A stretch of DNA of 64,000 nt from Roseivivax sp. GX 12232 (GTDB taxonomy: Bacteria; Pseudomonadota; Alphaproteobacteria; Rhodobacterales; Rhodobacteraceae). Within the stretch, counting starts at the first letter, position 1, and the number at the start of each line of letters is the position of its first letter. Below are positions 17,700-27,585 of the stretch, piece after piece. The stretch lies in the NCBI RefSeq assembly GCF_021272185.1, contig NZ_JAJSEC010000001.1, forward strand, positions 558,001-622,000, given 5' to 3'. Made by a program: the position numbers and the translations under genes. The notes beneath the pieces were generated by a model that worked only from the letters and a program-made list of their open reading frames with translations, was not told where the DNA came from and did not search any database.

Positions 17700-18242
17700 A
17701 TAGCCCGCAGACCTCATAACGCGCCGCCCACCCGTGACACCGGACCCCGCGTCAACGACCGCATCCGGGTGGCTGAAATCCGTCTGATCGGCCCCGAAGG
17801 GGAAAACGTCGGCGTCGTCTCGCCCGACCGCGGCCGCGAACTGGCCGAACAGGCCGGGCTCGACCTCGTGGAGATTTCTCCCAACGCCAATCCGCCGGTC
17901 TGCAAGATCATGGATTTCGGCAAGTACAAGTACGAGCAGCAGAAGCGCGAGGCCGAGGCCCGCAAGAAGCAGAAGACGATCGACGTCAAGGAAGTGAAGT
18001 TCCGTCCCAACACGGACACGCACGACTACGAAGTCAAGATGAAGAACGTCTTCAAGTTTCTCGAAAAGGGCGACAAGGTGAAGGTCACGCTGCGCTTCCG
18101 CGGCCGCGAGATGGCGCACCAGAACCTCGGCCGGGAGCTTCTCGAACGCGTCGCCGACGACGTGAAGGAAGTGGGCAAGGTCGAGAACATGCCCAAGATG
18201 GAAGGCCGGCAGATGATCATGATGATCGGCCCGGTGAAGTAA
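17700..18242 (+). CDS. infC: Translation initiation factor IF-3, AUA start codon
   Basis: A 180-residue IF-3, which binds the 30S subunit, favours proper initiator tRNA-start codon pairing and blocks 50S joining. Conserved features: [17 protein letters not shown], the linker rich in Lys and Arg ([18 protein letters not shown]), and [16 protein letters not shown]. The conserved N-terminal residues [21 protein letters not shown] are encoded upstream of the first ATG/GTG/TTG in frame, and a stop lies at 17670. The only fitting initiator is ATA at 17700, nine bases after GAAAGGA. Rare AUU/AUA starts are a known infC trait used for autoregulation. A GTG at 17769 would remove 23 conserved residues. 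Confidence 0.93.
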   Translation: MARRPHNAPPTRDTGPRVNDRIRVAEIRLIGPEGENVGVVSPDRGRELAEQAGLDLVEISPNANPPVCKIMDFGKYKYEQQKREAEARKKQKTIDVKEVKFRPNTDTHDYEVKMKNVFKFLEKGDKVKVTLRFRGREMAHQNLGRELLERVADDVKEVGKVENMPKMEGRQMIMMIGPVK

Positions 18243-18268
18243 GGCTTCCCGTCTTTCACGACGCAGGA

Positions 18269-18293
18269 GGGCGCCCCGGTGGCGCCCTTTTTT
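18269..18293 (+). terminator. Intrinsic terminator of infC
   Basis: GGGCGCC-CCGGT-GGCGCCC is a perfect 7-bp stem followed directly by six T residues, 27 bases after the infC stop. Confidence 0.9.
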
Positions 18294-18446
18294 GTTGCGG
18301 GGGGCGGGCGGACGCCTTCGGACACGACCACGCACCAATCGCTCTGACGTAGGGTTCACGCGCTTACCGCGTGCCTCCTCCCCCACAGGTTCATCCGCTA
18401 GGAGTTGCGGGCCGGGCGCCCCACCCTGCTCTTGCGAAGCCCCCCC

Positions 18447-20398
<1,952 letters not shown>

Positions 20399-20551
20399 GG
20401 TCTTGCCTCCCGGGGCCTTCCTAACCCTTTGGGCGGGCTTTGTCCCGTCCTCCGAAAGTGGGGGCGCGCGGGCGGGAAGGGAAGCGGGGGATGGGGGAAT
20501 GGGGTGGGACGTGGCCGCACGCCTCTGGCCCGCGCGCAGCGTAGATCGAGG

Positions 20552-20600
20552 AGCTTAGAGCTTAGAGCTTAGAGCTTAGAGCTTAGAGCTTAGAGCTTAG
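20552..20600. repeat. Seven tandem copies of the heptamer AGCTTAG
   Basis: AGCTTAG is repeated seven times without error from 20552 to 20600, then degenerates. The array sits in the 253-bp gap between the xdhC-like gene start (20398) and the end of the monooxygenase gene (20652), and is AT-richer than its surroundings. Copy number could vary by slipped-strand replication. Confidence 0.95.
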
Positions 20601-20651
20601 AACGTGGAGCGTAGGGCGACGGTCCGGCTCTCAAGGCTCGCGCGCGACGCC

Positions 20652-21824
20652 TCAGCGCGGCGCGGTCGGGTCGTAGCGGTAGAGCCAGTCGAACTGCTTC
20701 AGCATCAGGTCCGGCGCGTAGCGCCCGCCGAGCGACAGCGCGAGATGCGCGGCCTGGCGCAGGCCCGGCAGCGCCAGGTGGAATTTCCAGGCGTTGCCGC
20801 TCGCGGCCTTGATCACCCGCGTCGCCCGATCCCGTCGGCGCGACTGGTAGGCGGCGAGCCCCGCGCCCAGCGTCTCGGCGCGGATGCAGGCGTCGCAGAG
20901 CTCCCAGGCATCCTCGAGCGCGAGGTTCGCGCCCTGGGCCAGGAAGGGCAGCGTCGGATGCGCGGCATCGCCCAAAAGCGCGACCCCTTCCGCGTGCCAG
21001 CGCGCGGCGACCGGATGGCGGAAAAGCCCCCAGAGGCCCGGCGTCTCGACCTCGGCCAGCAGCCGCGCCGAGGCGCCGCCGAAGCCCGCGAAGGCGCGCT
21101 GCAGGTTCTCGGGGTCGTCGTGGTGCGACCAGCTTTCGGCGACCCAGTCGCGGCGCTCCTCGACGGCGACGAGGTTCACCGCCTCGCCGTCGCGCAGCGG
21201 GTAGCTGACCAGATGCCGGCCCGGGCCCATGTGCACCCGCGCCTCGGTCGGATGGCCGGTGACATTGGGCACCACCGCGCGCCAGGCCACCTGCCCGGTG
21301 AAGCGCGGCGCGGCGGGGCCGTTCAGCGCCGGGCGCACCGCGGAATGCAGCCCGTCGGCGCCGATCACCAGGTCGGCGGAGATGCCGTCGCCATTGGCCA
21401 TGCGCAGCCGCGCCGGGCTGCCCGGCGTGATGTCCGAGACCTTCTGCAGGAGCCGCATCTTCACCCCGGCCTCGCGGGCGGCGCGGGCGAGCGCGTCGAT
21501 CAGGTCGGCGCGATGCACCAGCCGGTAGTCCATGCCCGGCCCGAGCCGTCCGAGATCGAGGCGCAGCACCTCACGGCCCTCGCGGTAGTCGCGCAGCGAC
21601 ACCGCCCGCGCCCGGGGCGCGCCGCCGGGGTTCACCGCCACGCCAAGCGCGCGCAGGACCGCCAGACCGTTGGGCGAGAGCTGCAGCCCGGCGCCGACCT
21701 CGCGCAGGGCCTCGGCCTGTTCGAGCACGGTGACCTCGGCCCCGGCCTGGCGGAAGGCCAGGGCCGCGGCGAGCCCGCCGATGCCGCCGCCCACCACCGC
21801 GATCCGTCGCGCTGTCAGATCCAT
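20652..21824 (-). CDS. FAD-dependent monooxygenase (salicylate hydroxylase-like)
   Basis: A 390-residue group A flavoprotein monooxygenase. N-terminal FAD site IAVVGGGIGGLAAALAF with the acidic end VTVLEQA; the NADPH/FAD motif LVIGADGLHSAVR; and the ribityl-binding GDAAHPTLPFLAQGANLALED near residue 285. These enzymes hydroxylate aromatic rings using NAD(P)H and O2. The substrate is unknown, as no aromatic pathway genes adjoin; ubiquinone hydroxylases of this fold are another option. Start chosen at 21824 after GGAGGGG; a longer frame lacks family sequence. Confidence 0.85.
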   Translation of the reverse strand: MDLTARRIAVVGGGIGGLAAALAFRQAGAEVTVLEQAEALREVGAGLQLSPNGLAVLRALGVAVNPGGAPRARAVSLRDYREGREVLRLDLGRLGPGMDYRLVHRADLIDALARAAREAGVKMRLLQKVSDITPGSPARLRMANGDGISADLVIGADGLHSAVRPALNGPAAPRFTGQVAWRAVVPNVTGHPTEARVHMGPGRHLVSYPLRDGEAVNLVAVEERRDWVAESWSHHDDPENLQRAFAGFGGASARLLAEVETPGLWGLFRHPVAARWHAEGVALLGDAAHPTLPFLAQGANLALEDAWELCDACIRAETLGAGLAAYQSRRRDRATRVIKAASGNAWKFHLALPGLRQAAHLALSLGGRYAPDLMLKQFDWLYRYDPTAPR

Positions 21825-21837
21825 GACCCCTCCGAAA

Positions 21838-21871
21838 AGAAAAGGCGCCCGGCCTCCTCGGCCCGGCGCCC
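21838..21871 (-). terminator. Intrinsic terminator of dksA
   Basis: On the minus strand GGCGCCGGGCC pairs with GGCCGGGCGCC around a short loop (one mismatch) and is followed by TTTTCTTTTC, just after the dksA stop. It would end dksA transcription before the monooxygenase gene. Confidence 0.8.
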
Positions 21872-21894
21872 CCAATGCGTCGCGACCCTGCGGG

Positions 21895-22350
21895 TCAGTC
21901 GTCGCGGTGCACCTTCTCGCGGCGCTCGTGTTTTTCCTGCGCCTCGAGCGTCATGGTGGCGATCGGGCGGGCATCGAGCCGCTTCAGCGAGATCGGCTCC
22001 CCGGTGACCTCGCAGAAGCCGTATTCGCCCTCTTCGATGCGGCGCAGCGCGCTTTCGATCTTGGCGACCAGCTTGCGCTGGCGGTCGCGGGTGCGCAGCT
22101 CGATGGCGCGGTCGGTCTCCTCGCTGGCGCGATCGGTGACATCTGGAATGTTGCGGGTGGAGTCCTGCAGCCCCTCGATCGTGTCGCGGCTGTCGGCCAT
22201 AAGATCCTGTTTCCAGGTAATCAGTTTGCGGCGGAAATATTCGAGTTGCCGCGGGCTCATAAACTCCTCGTCCTCGCTCGGACGATAGTCATCGGGCAAG
22301 AAAGTCTCCGGCTTCATCACTGCTCCGTCAAAAACGCCGACATCCGCCAT
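21895..22350 (-). CDS. dksA: RNA polymerase-binding transcription factor DksA
   Basis: A 151-residue DksA: it binds the RNA polymerase secondary channel and, with ppGpp, resets transcription in starvation. The coiled-coil tip region is DVTDRASEETDRAIELRTRDR, with the conserved DxxDxA motif; the C-terminal globule has YGFCEVTGEPISLKRLDARP. Only the first of the four zinc-finger cysteines of E. coli DksA remains (CEVT and TMTLEAQ replace the pairs), so zinc binding is unlikely. ATG at 22350 follows GGGGAAG. Divergent from the MoxR gene. Confidence 0.92.
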   Translation of the reverse strand: MADVGVFDGAVMKPETFLPDDYRPSEDEEFMSPRQLEYFRRKLITWKQDLMADSRDTIEGLQDSTRNIPDVTDRASEETDRAIELRTRDRQRKLVAKIESALRRIEEGEYGFCEVTGEPISLKRLDARPIATMTLEAQEKHERREKVHRDD

Positions 22351-22392
22351 GGCACTTCCCCTGGATATCTGGCACCCCTGTTTATAGGGCTG

Positions 22393-22421
22393 CGCATAGC
22401 CCAAGCCCGCCCGGCTGTCAC
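22393..22421 (-). promoter_or_regulatory. Candidate dksA promoter
   Basis: On the minus strand GTGACA (22421-22416) is followed after exactly 17 bp by TATGCG (22398-22393), about 43 bases before the dksA ATG. The -35 matches five of six consensus bases; the -10 is weaker. Confidence 0.4.
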
Positions 22422-22490
22422 TACTTAACTGATGCGGCCGGATGTAAAATTCGCGGTATGAGACAGCCAAAACCCAGGAGGAATCGGCGC

Positions 22491-23333
22491 GTGAAATTCG
22501 AGGGAACCGACGCCTATGTGGCCACAGACGACCTGACCATGGCGGTCAATGCCGCGGTCACGCTGGAGCGTCCGCTCCTGGTCAAGGGCGAGCCCGGCAC
22601 CGGCAAGACAGAGCTCGCGCGGCAGGTCGCCGAGGCGCTCGGCACGCGGATGATCGAGTGGTCGATCAAGTCCACCACCAAGGCGCAGCAGGGCCTTTAC
22701 GAATACGACGCGGTTTCGCGGCTGCGCGACAGCCAGCTTGGCGACGAGCGCGTCAACGACGTGCGCAACTACATCCGCAAGGGCAAGCTCTGGGAGGCCT
22801 TCGAGGCCGAGAAGCGCGTGGTCCTCTTGATCGACGAGGTCGACAAGGCGGACATCGAGTTCCCCAACGACCTCTTGCAGGAACTCGACCGGATGGAGTT
22901 CTACGTCTACGAGACCGGCGAGACGGTGCAGGCCCGCCAGCGGCCCATCGTGATCATCACCTCGAACAACGAGAAAGAGCTGCCCGACGCCTTCCTGCGC
23001 CGCTGCTTCTTCCACTACATCCGCTTCCCCGACGAGGACGTGCTGCGCCGGATCGTCGAGGTGCATCACCCCGGCATCAAGCCCGCGCTTCTCTCCGAGG
23101 CGCTGAGCCAGTTCTACGAGATCCGCGAACAGCCGGGGCTGAAGAAGAAGCCCTCGACCTCCGAGGTGCTGGACTGGCTGAAGCTGCTCCTGGCCGAGGA
23201 TCTGAGCGCCGAAGACCTCAAGCGCGACGGCGCCGATGCGCTGCCGAAGCTGCACGGGGCGCTTCTGAAGAACGAGCAGGACGTGCATCTCTTCGAGCGG
23301 CTGGCCTTCATGGCCCGGCGGCAGGCGCGCTGA
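22491..23333 (+). CDS. MoxR family AAA+ ATPase
   Basis: A 280-residue AAA+ ATPase with Walker A GEPGTGKTEL, Walker B VVLLIDEVDKAD, sensor-1 VIITSNNEKELPDAFLRRC. MoxR ATPases act as chaperones with VWA-domain partners to mature metal enzymes or complexes; a VWA gene lies 2.1 kb downstream on the same strand. I prefer the GTG at 22491 (AGGAGG about 9 bases upstream, homologues start MKFEGT) over the ATG at 22458. The closest relatives belong to the group sometimes found with CO-dehydrogenase-type clusters. Confidence 0.85.
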   Translation: MKFEGTDAYVATDDLTMAVNAAVTLERPLLVKGEPGTGKTELARQVAEALGTRMIEWSIKSTTKAQQGLYEYDAVSRLRDSQLGDERVNDVRNYIRKGKLWEAFEAEKRVVLLIDEVDKADIEFPNDLLQELDRMEFYVYETGETVQARQRPIVIITSNNEKELPDAFLRRCFFHYIRFPDEDVLRRIVEVHHPGIKPALLSEALSQFYEIREQPGLKKKPSTSEVLDWLKLLLAEDLSAEDLKRDGADALPKLHGALLKNEQDVHLFERLAFMARRQAR

Positions 23334-23466
23334 GGCGCGCCGGGATTTCGGGTGCGGCGCCGGGGCAATAGCCAAGCGCCGCGCTTTGCCCCATACTGCG
23401 GCGAGGAGAGGATCCGACCGCCGCGACAGACCGGCGGCGGCACCCCGAGCAGAAGGTCCCGCGCGC

Positions 23467-23922
23467 ATGGCCCAAAGCCCCGACCTCGAGATCCGTCCGC
23501 TGGCCCCCGGCGACCGCGCCGAATGGGCCGCGCTCTGGACCGGATACCTGCAGTTCTACAAAAGCGCCGTGACCCCCGAGGTCTACGACAGCACCTTCGC
23601 GCGGCTCCTGGGCGATGACCCGCGCGACCACAGCGCCTTCGTGGCGGTGGCCGAGGGGCGGCTCGTGGGGCTCGTGCATTACCTCTTTCACCGCCACGCC
23701 TGGCGCATCGAGGAGGTCTGCTACCTGCAGGACCTCTACGCCCTGCCCGAGATGCGCGGATGCGGCGTCGGCCGGGCGCTGATCGAGGCGGTCTACGCCG
23801 AGGCCGACGCCCAGGGCGCGGGCCAGGTCTACTGGCTGACCCAGGACTTCAACAGGACGGCCCGGAAGCTCTACGACCGGATCGGCCAGCTCACCCCCTT
23901 CGTGAAGTATCAGCGCCCGTGA
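23467..23922 (+). CDS. GNAT family N-acetyltransferase
   Basis: A 151-residue acetyl-CoA dependent acetyltransferase: LEIRPLAPGDRAEWAALW at the start, VCYLQDLYALPEMRGCGVGRALIEAVYAEA as the motif A acetyl-CoA loop, and VYWLTQDFNRTARKLYDRIG at the end. Substrate unknown. The ATG at 23467 is used because the residues before it in the longer frame are not family-like. Its stop shares one base with the next start (TGATG), so it is coupled to the lipoprotein gene. Confidence 0.87.
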   Translation: MAQSPDLEIRPLAPGDRAEWAALWTGYLQFYKSAVTPEVYDSTFARLLGDDPRDHSAFVAVAEGRLVGLVHYLFHRHAWRIEEVCYLQDLYALPEMRGCGVGRALIEAVYAEADAQGAGQVYWLTQDFNRTARKLYDRIGQLTPFVKYQRP

Positions 23923-25295
23923 TGCGCCGCGCGACCCTGGCCCTGGCGCTGGCGCTTGGCGCCTGCATGCCCGCCTCGGAAGGCGAGACGCCGACCCGCG
24001 CGGCGATGATCGCCGAGAGCAGCCTGCCGCCGATGCGCAGTTTCGCGGCGACGCGCCCCGCCCCCACCGCGGCCTCCAACACCGAGATCGCGCGGGATTT
24101 CCTCGACCTTGCCTTCACGCTGGAATCGGGCCGCGAGCTTGAGCGCTTCACCCGCTTCGAAGGCCCGATCCGGGTGCGGGTGACCGGCGCGCCGAAGCCC
24201 ATGCTGCAGCGCGACCTCGACCGGCTCCTGGCGCGGCTGCGCGCCGAAGCCGGGATCGACATCGCCCGCGCCGCCCAGGGCAGCCGCAGCGCCGAGGTCA
24301 CCGTCGAGGCCGTGCCCCGCCGCGAGATCCGCCGCTACCTGCCGCAGGCCGCCTGTTTCGTGGTGCCGAACGTCGGCTCCTTGCGGGAATACGCCCGGTC
24401 GCGGCAAAGCGGGCGGATCAACTGGTCGGCCATGACCACCCGCAAGCGGGTTTCGGTCTTCGTGCCCGGCGACGCCAGCCCGCAGGAGGTGCGGGACTGC
24501 CTGCACGAGGAACTGGCCCAGGCCATCGGCCCGCTGAACGACCTTTACCGCCTGCCGGAGTCGGTCTTCAACGACGACAATGTGCACACCGTGCTGACCG
24601 GCTTCGACATGCTGGTGCTGCGCGCCTTCTACGACCCGGCGCTGCGCTCGGGCATGAGCCGCGACGCGGTGGCGGCCCGGCTGCCCGGGGTGCTCGACCG
24701 GCTCAACCCCGCCGGTGCCTTCGGCGGCCCGGCCCCGAGCGAGGCCACGCCGCGCCGCTGGATCGAGGCGGTGCAGGCGGCGCTCGGCCCCGGCACGCCC
24801 GACCGCGAGGCCGCCGCCCGACGGGCGCTTTCCATCGCCGAGGCGCGCGGCTGGACCGATCACCGCCGCGGCTTTTCGCATTACGCCATGGGCCGCATCC
24901 TGCAGGGCCGCGACCTCGAGGCCGCGCTGGCCCAGTTCCGCGCCGCCGAGGGGTATTTCGCCCGCTCGCCCCGCACCCAGCTGCACCGCGCCTATGTGAT
25001 CTCGCAGCTCGCCGCCCATGCCATCGTGCAGAACCGCCCCGAGGCGGCGCTGATCCGGCTCGAGCCCGGCATCGCCAGCGCCGAACGGCACGAGAACGCC
25101 GCACTTCTGGCGACGCTCCTGATGCTGCGCGCCGAGGCGCTGGAGCTGTCGGGCCGCGACAGCGAGGCACGGGCGGTCCGGCTGGACAGTCTGGGCTGGG
25201 CCAGATACGGCTTCGGCTCCGACGAGGCCGTGCGCGCGAAGCTCGAGGAGATCGCCGCGCTCAATCCGCTCAAACGCAGGACCCCGGGTTCATGA
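23922..25295 (+). CDS. DUF2927 domain lipoprotein
   Basis: A 457-residue predicted lipoprotein: signal sequence MRRATLALALALGAC with lipobox LGAC, Cys15. Residues about 60-260 fit the DUF2927 family (EIARDFLDLAFTLESGRELERF, CLHEELAQAIGPLNDLYRLPESVFNDD, a pattern reminiscent of zinc-dependent proteases but with HEEL rather than HExxH). The C-terminal part (from about 320) is alpha-helical, TPR-like. Function unknown; probably periplasmic, membrane anchored. Confidence 0.75.
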   Translation: MRRATLALALALGACMPASEGETPTRAAMIAESSLPPMRSFAATRPAPTAASNTEIARDFLDLAFTLESGRELERFTRFEGPIRVRVTGAPKPMLQRDLDRLLARLRAEAGIDIARAAQGSRSAEVTVEAVPRREIRRYLPQAACFVVPNVGSLREYARSRQSGRINWSAMTTRKRVSVFVPGDASPQEVRDCLHEELAQAIGPLNDLYRLPESVFNDDNVHTVLTGFDMLVLRAFYDPALRSGMSRDAVAARLPGVLDRLNPAGAFGGPAPSEATPRRWIEAVQAALGPGTPDREAAARRALSIAEARGWTDHRRGFSHYAMGRILQGRDLEAALAQFRAAEGYFARSPRTQLHRAYVISQLAAHAIVQNRPEAALIRLEPGIASAERHENAALLATLLMLRAEALELSGRDSEARAVRLDSLGWARYGFGSDEAVRAKLEEIAALNPLKRRTPGS

Positions 25296-25459
25296 TCGTG
25301 ATCATCGCCGCGCTTCTGGGCGCGCTCATCGGCGGGCTGACCGCCCGGCGCCGCAAGGGCGACCGCTTCGACATTCTGCAGTATTCCGCCATCTACGCCA
25401 TCGCCTTCGCGCTTCTGGGCCTGATCGGCACCATCGCGCTCGAGAACATTCTGGTGTAG
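25292..25459 (+). CDS. Small two-helix membrane protein, 55 residues
   Basis: A 55-residue frame that starts with ATGA overlapping the DUF2927 stop and ends TAG 10 bp before the VWA gene. It reads MIVIIAALLGALIGGLTA, a basic stretch RRRKGDR, a middle segment FDILQYSAIYAIAFALLG and LIGTIALENILV: two transmembrane helices joined by a positive loop. Its overlap and spacing inside a tight gene row make it very probably real. Similar short proteins occur next to VWA genes in Rhodobacterales as far as I recall. Function unknown. Confidence 0.8.
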   Translation: MIVIIAALLGALIGGLTARRRKGDRFDILQYSAIYAIAFALLGLIGTIALENILV

Positions 25460-25469
25460 GAGCGGGGGC

Positions 25470-26654
25470 ATGTTCGTCCCCTTCTTCGAAAAGCTGCGCG
25501 GGGCCGGCGTGCCGGTCTCGCTGCGCGAATATCTGACCTTCCTCGAGGCCATGCGCGCGGGCCTCGCCACCTATGACATCGACGGCTTCTACTACCTCGC
25601 CCGCGCCGCCATGGTGAAAGACGAGCGGCACATCGACCGCTTCGACCGCGCCTTCGCCGCCGCCTTCTCTGGGCTCGAGGCGATCAGCTTCGACCAGGTG
25701 CTCGAGGCGGTGGACCTGCCGCGTGACTGGCTCGAGAAGATGGCCGAAAAGGTCCTCACCGAGGAGGAGAAAGCCGAGATCGAGGCCATGGGCGGTTTCG
25801 ACAAGCTCATGGAGACCCTGCGCGAGCGGCTGAAGGAACAGGAGAGCCGGCACCAGGGCGGCTCGAAATGGGTGGGCACCGCGGGCACCTCGCCCTTCGG
25901 CGCCTATGGCTACAACCCCGAGGGCGTGCGCATCGGCCAGCACGAAAGCCGCCACCGCCGCGCGGTGAAGGTCTGGGACAAGCGCGAGTTCCGCGAATAC
26001 GACGACTCCATCGAGATCGGCACCCGCAACATCAAGGTGGCGCTGAAGCGGCTGCGCAAATGGGCCCGCGACGGGGCGGCGGACGAGCTGGACCTGCCGG
26101 GCACGATCCGGGCCACGGCAGAGCACGGCTACCTCGACGTGAAGACCCGCCCCGAGCGGCGCAACGCGGTGAAGGTGCTGCTTTTTCTCGATGTCGGCGG
26201 CTCGATGGACGACCACATCAAGGTGGTCGAAGAGCTGTTCTCGGCGGCCCGGGCCGAGTTCAAGCACCTCGAGCATTTCTACTTCCACAACTGCCTTTAC
26301 GAAGGCGTCTGGCGCGACAACCGCCGCCGCTGGGACCAGCAGATGCCCACCGCCGAGATCCTGCGGACCTACGGCGGCGACTACAAATGCATCTTCGTGG
26401 GCGATGCCTCGATGAGCCCCTACGAGATCGCCGTGCCCGGCGGGGCCAACGAGCACTGGAACCAGGAGGCCGGCCAGACCTGGCTGATGCGCGCCCGGCA
26501 GCAGTGGCCGGACCACCTCTGGATCAACCCGGTGCCGCAGAAATACTGGGGCTATACCCAGTCGATCGGCATGATCCGCGAGATCTTCGAGGACCGCATG
26601 GTGCCGATGACCCTGGCCGGGATCGAGGAAGGGATGCGCGAGCTGACGCGGTGA
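25470..26654 (+). CDS. VWA domain-containing protein (COG3825-like), MoxR partner
   Basis: A 394-residue soluble protein. The C-terminal half has a von Willebrand A fold starting at VKVLLFLDVGGSMDDHIKVV; the metal-site motif reads DxGGS instead of the usual DxSxS. The N-terminal half is helical and acidic (LREYLTFLEAMRAG, EKVLTEEEKAEIEAMGGFDKL). VWA proteins of this kind work with MoxR ATPases, one of which is encoded upstream. AGGAGCGG precedes the ATG. It resembles CoxE-type proteins but I would not call it CoxE. Confidence 0.85.
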   Translation: MFVPFFEKLRGAGVPVSLREYLTFLEAMRAGLATYDIDGFYYLARAAMVKDERHIDRFDRAFAAAFSGLEAISFDQVLEAVDLPRDWLEKMAEKVLTEEEKAEIEAMGGFDKLMETLRERLKEQESRHQGGSKWVGTAGTSPFGAYGYNPEGVRIGQHESRHRRAVKVWDKREFREYDDSIEIGTRNIKVALKRLRKWARDGAADELDLPGTIRATAEHGYLDVKTRPERRNAVKVLLFLDVGGSMDDHIKVVEELFSAARAEFKHLEHFYFHNCLYEGVWRDNRRRWDQQMPTAEILRTYGGDYKCIFVGDASMSPYEIAVPGGANEHWNQEAGQTWLMRARQQWPDHLWINPVPQKYWGYTQSIGMIREIFEDRMVPMTLAGIEEGMRELTR

Positions 26655-27050
26655 GCGCCTGGGACTTTGCGCGCCTCTTGCGCCCGAACAGCATCGAAGA
26701 TGCCGGGCGCGCGCCGGACCGGCCCGATGGGCCGGCGCTCCTTGGGGTGGTGTGCTTAGCTCTCAGTGAGCAATGACCTTGCCGGGATAAAGCGCGCAGC
26801 TCAGAGCTCGGCAGCGCCGCCCCCCGGTCCGGCGCGCGCCCTCCGGTGCACCCGGATTGACCGCCTGCGTGGCGCCAGTCCGTCGCGCCCTCTGGTGCAC
26901 CCGGCTTGACCGTCTACAGACCGCCGCACATCCCCGGCCCCGCCGAACCCTCACCAAACCGCCCGCCCCCTCCCCCGCACAAATACCTCTGGAACTTTCT
27001 GTCGCGCGCGATAGTTTTCCCCCGACACCCAAGCGAAGGAGGACAATCCC
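26655..27050. other. 396-bp intergenic region with a 34-bp imperfect direct repeat
   Basis: No gene is supported; the open frames on either strand have no ribosome binding site or protein-like composition. CGCGCCCTCCGGTGCACCCGG starts at 26835 and is repeated with four changes over 34 bp at 26884 (CGCGCCCTCTGGTGCACCC). The last 70 bases are AT-richer and should contain the osmC promoter, but I cannot define it. Confidence 0.5.
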
Positions 27051-27488
27051 ATGGCAATCGAGAAATTCGGCACCGCGCATTGGTCCGGCGACCTGCAGTC
27101 CGGCAAGGGCCAGGTCTCGACCGAGTCGGGCGTGCTGAAAGGCACCCCCTACGGCTTCAACCAGCGCTTCGAGGGCGCGGCGGGCTCGAACCCCGAGGAG
27201 CTGGTGGGTGCGGCCCATGCCTCCTGCTACGCCATGGCGCTCTCGATGATCCTCGGTCAGCACGACGCCAAGGCCGACGACATCGACGCCCGCGCCACCG
27301 TCACTCTCGACAAGGACGGCGAGGGCTTCTCGGTCACCCGCGTGCATCTCGACGTGACCGCCAAGGTGCCGGGCCTCTCCGAGGAGAAGTTCCTCGAGGC
27401 GGCCAATGCCGCCAAGGAAGGCTGCCCGATCTCCAAGCTCTACCAGGGCGGCACCGCCGAGATCACCATGACGGCGAAGCTGGCCTGA
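27051..27488 (+). CDS. OsmC family peroxiredoxin
   Basis: A 145-residue OsmC-type thiol peroxidase that detoxifies organic hydroperoxides. Both redox cysteines are present: AAHASCYAMALS near residue 62 and KEGCPISKLYQGG near residue 126. The Arg and Glu that activate the first cysteine are in the expected N-terminal and EELVGAAH positions. AAGGAGG lies nine bases before the ATG. Single-gene unit closed by a strong terminator. Confidence 0.93.
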   Translation: MAIEKFGTAHWSGDLQSGKGQVSTESGVLKGTPYGFNQRFEGAAGSNPEELVGAAHASCYAMALSMILGQHDAKADDIDARATVTLDKDGEGFSVTRVHLDVTAKVPGLSEEKFLEAANAAKEGCPISKLYQGGTAEITMTAKLA

Positions 27489-27521
27489 TCGGCCCCCCGC
27501 CCGTCACTCACGGGACCAAGA

Positions 27522-27554
27522 GGCGCCCGGCGGCTGCGACCGCCGGGCGCTTTT
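27522..27554 (+). terminator. Intrinsic terminator of the OsmC gene
   Basis: GCGCCCGGCGG (27523) pairs perfectly with CCGCCGGGCGC (27540), an 11-bp stem with a 6-base loop, followed by TTTTCGTT. Confidence 0.88.
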
Positions 27555-27585
27555 CGTTCCGCCCCCTAGGCCCCATATTGAGGGC

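Noticed and set aside
17769-18242. infC starting at the GTG at 17769
   Set aside because: This would remove 23 residues that are conserved in the family, and there is no ribosome binding site before it.
25470-26654. Calling the VWA protein CoxE and the ATPase CoxD
   Set aside because: No cox structural genes are present, and the VWA protein fits the broader COG3825-like group better.
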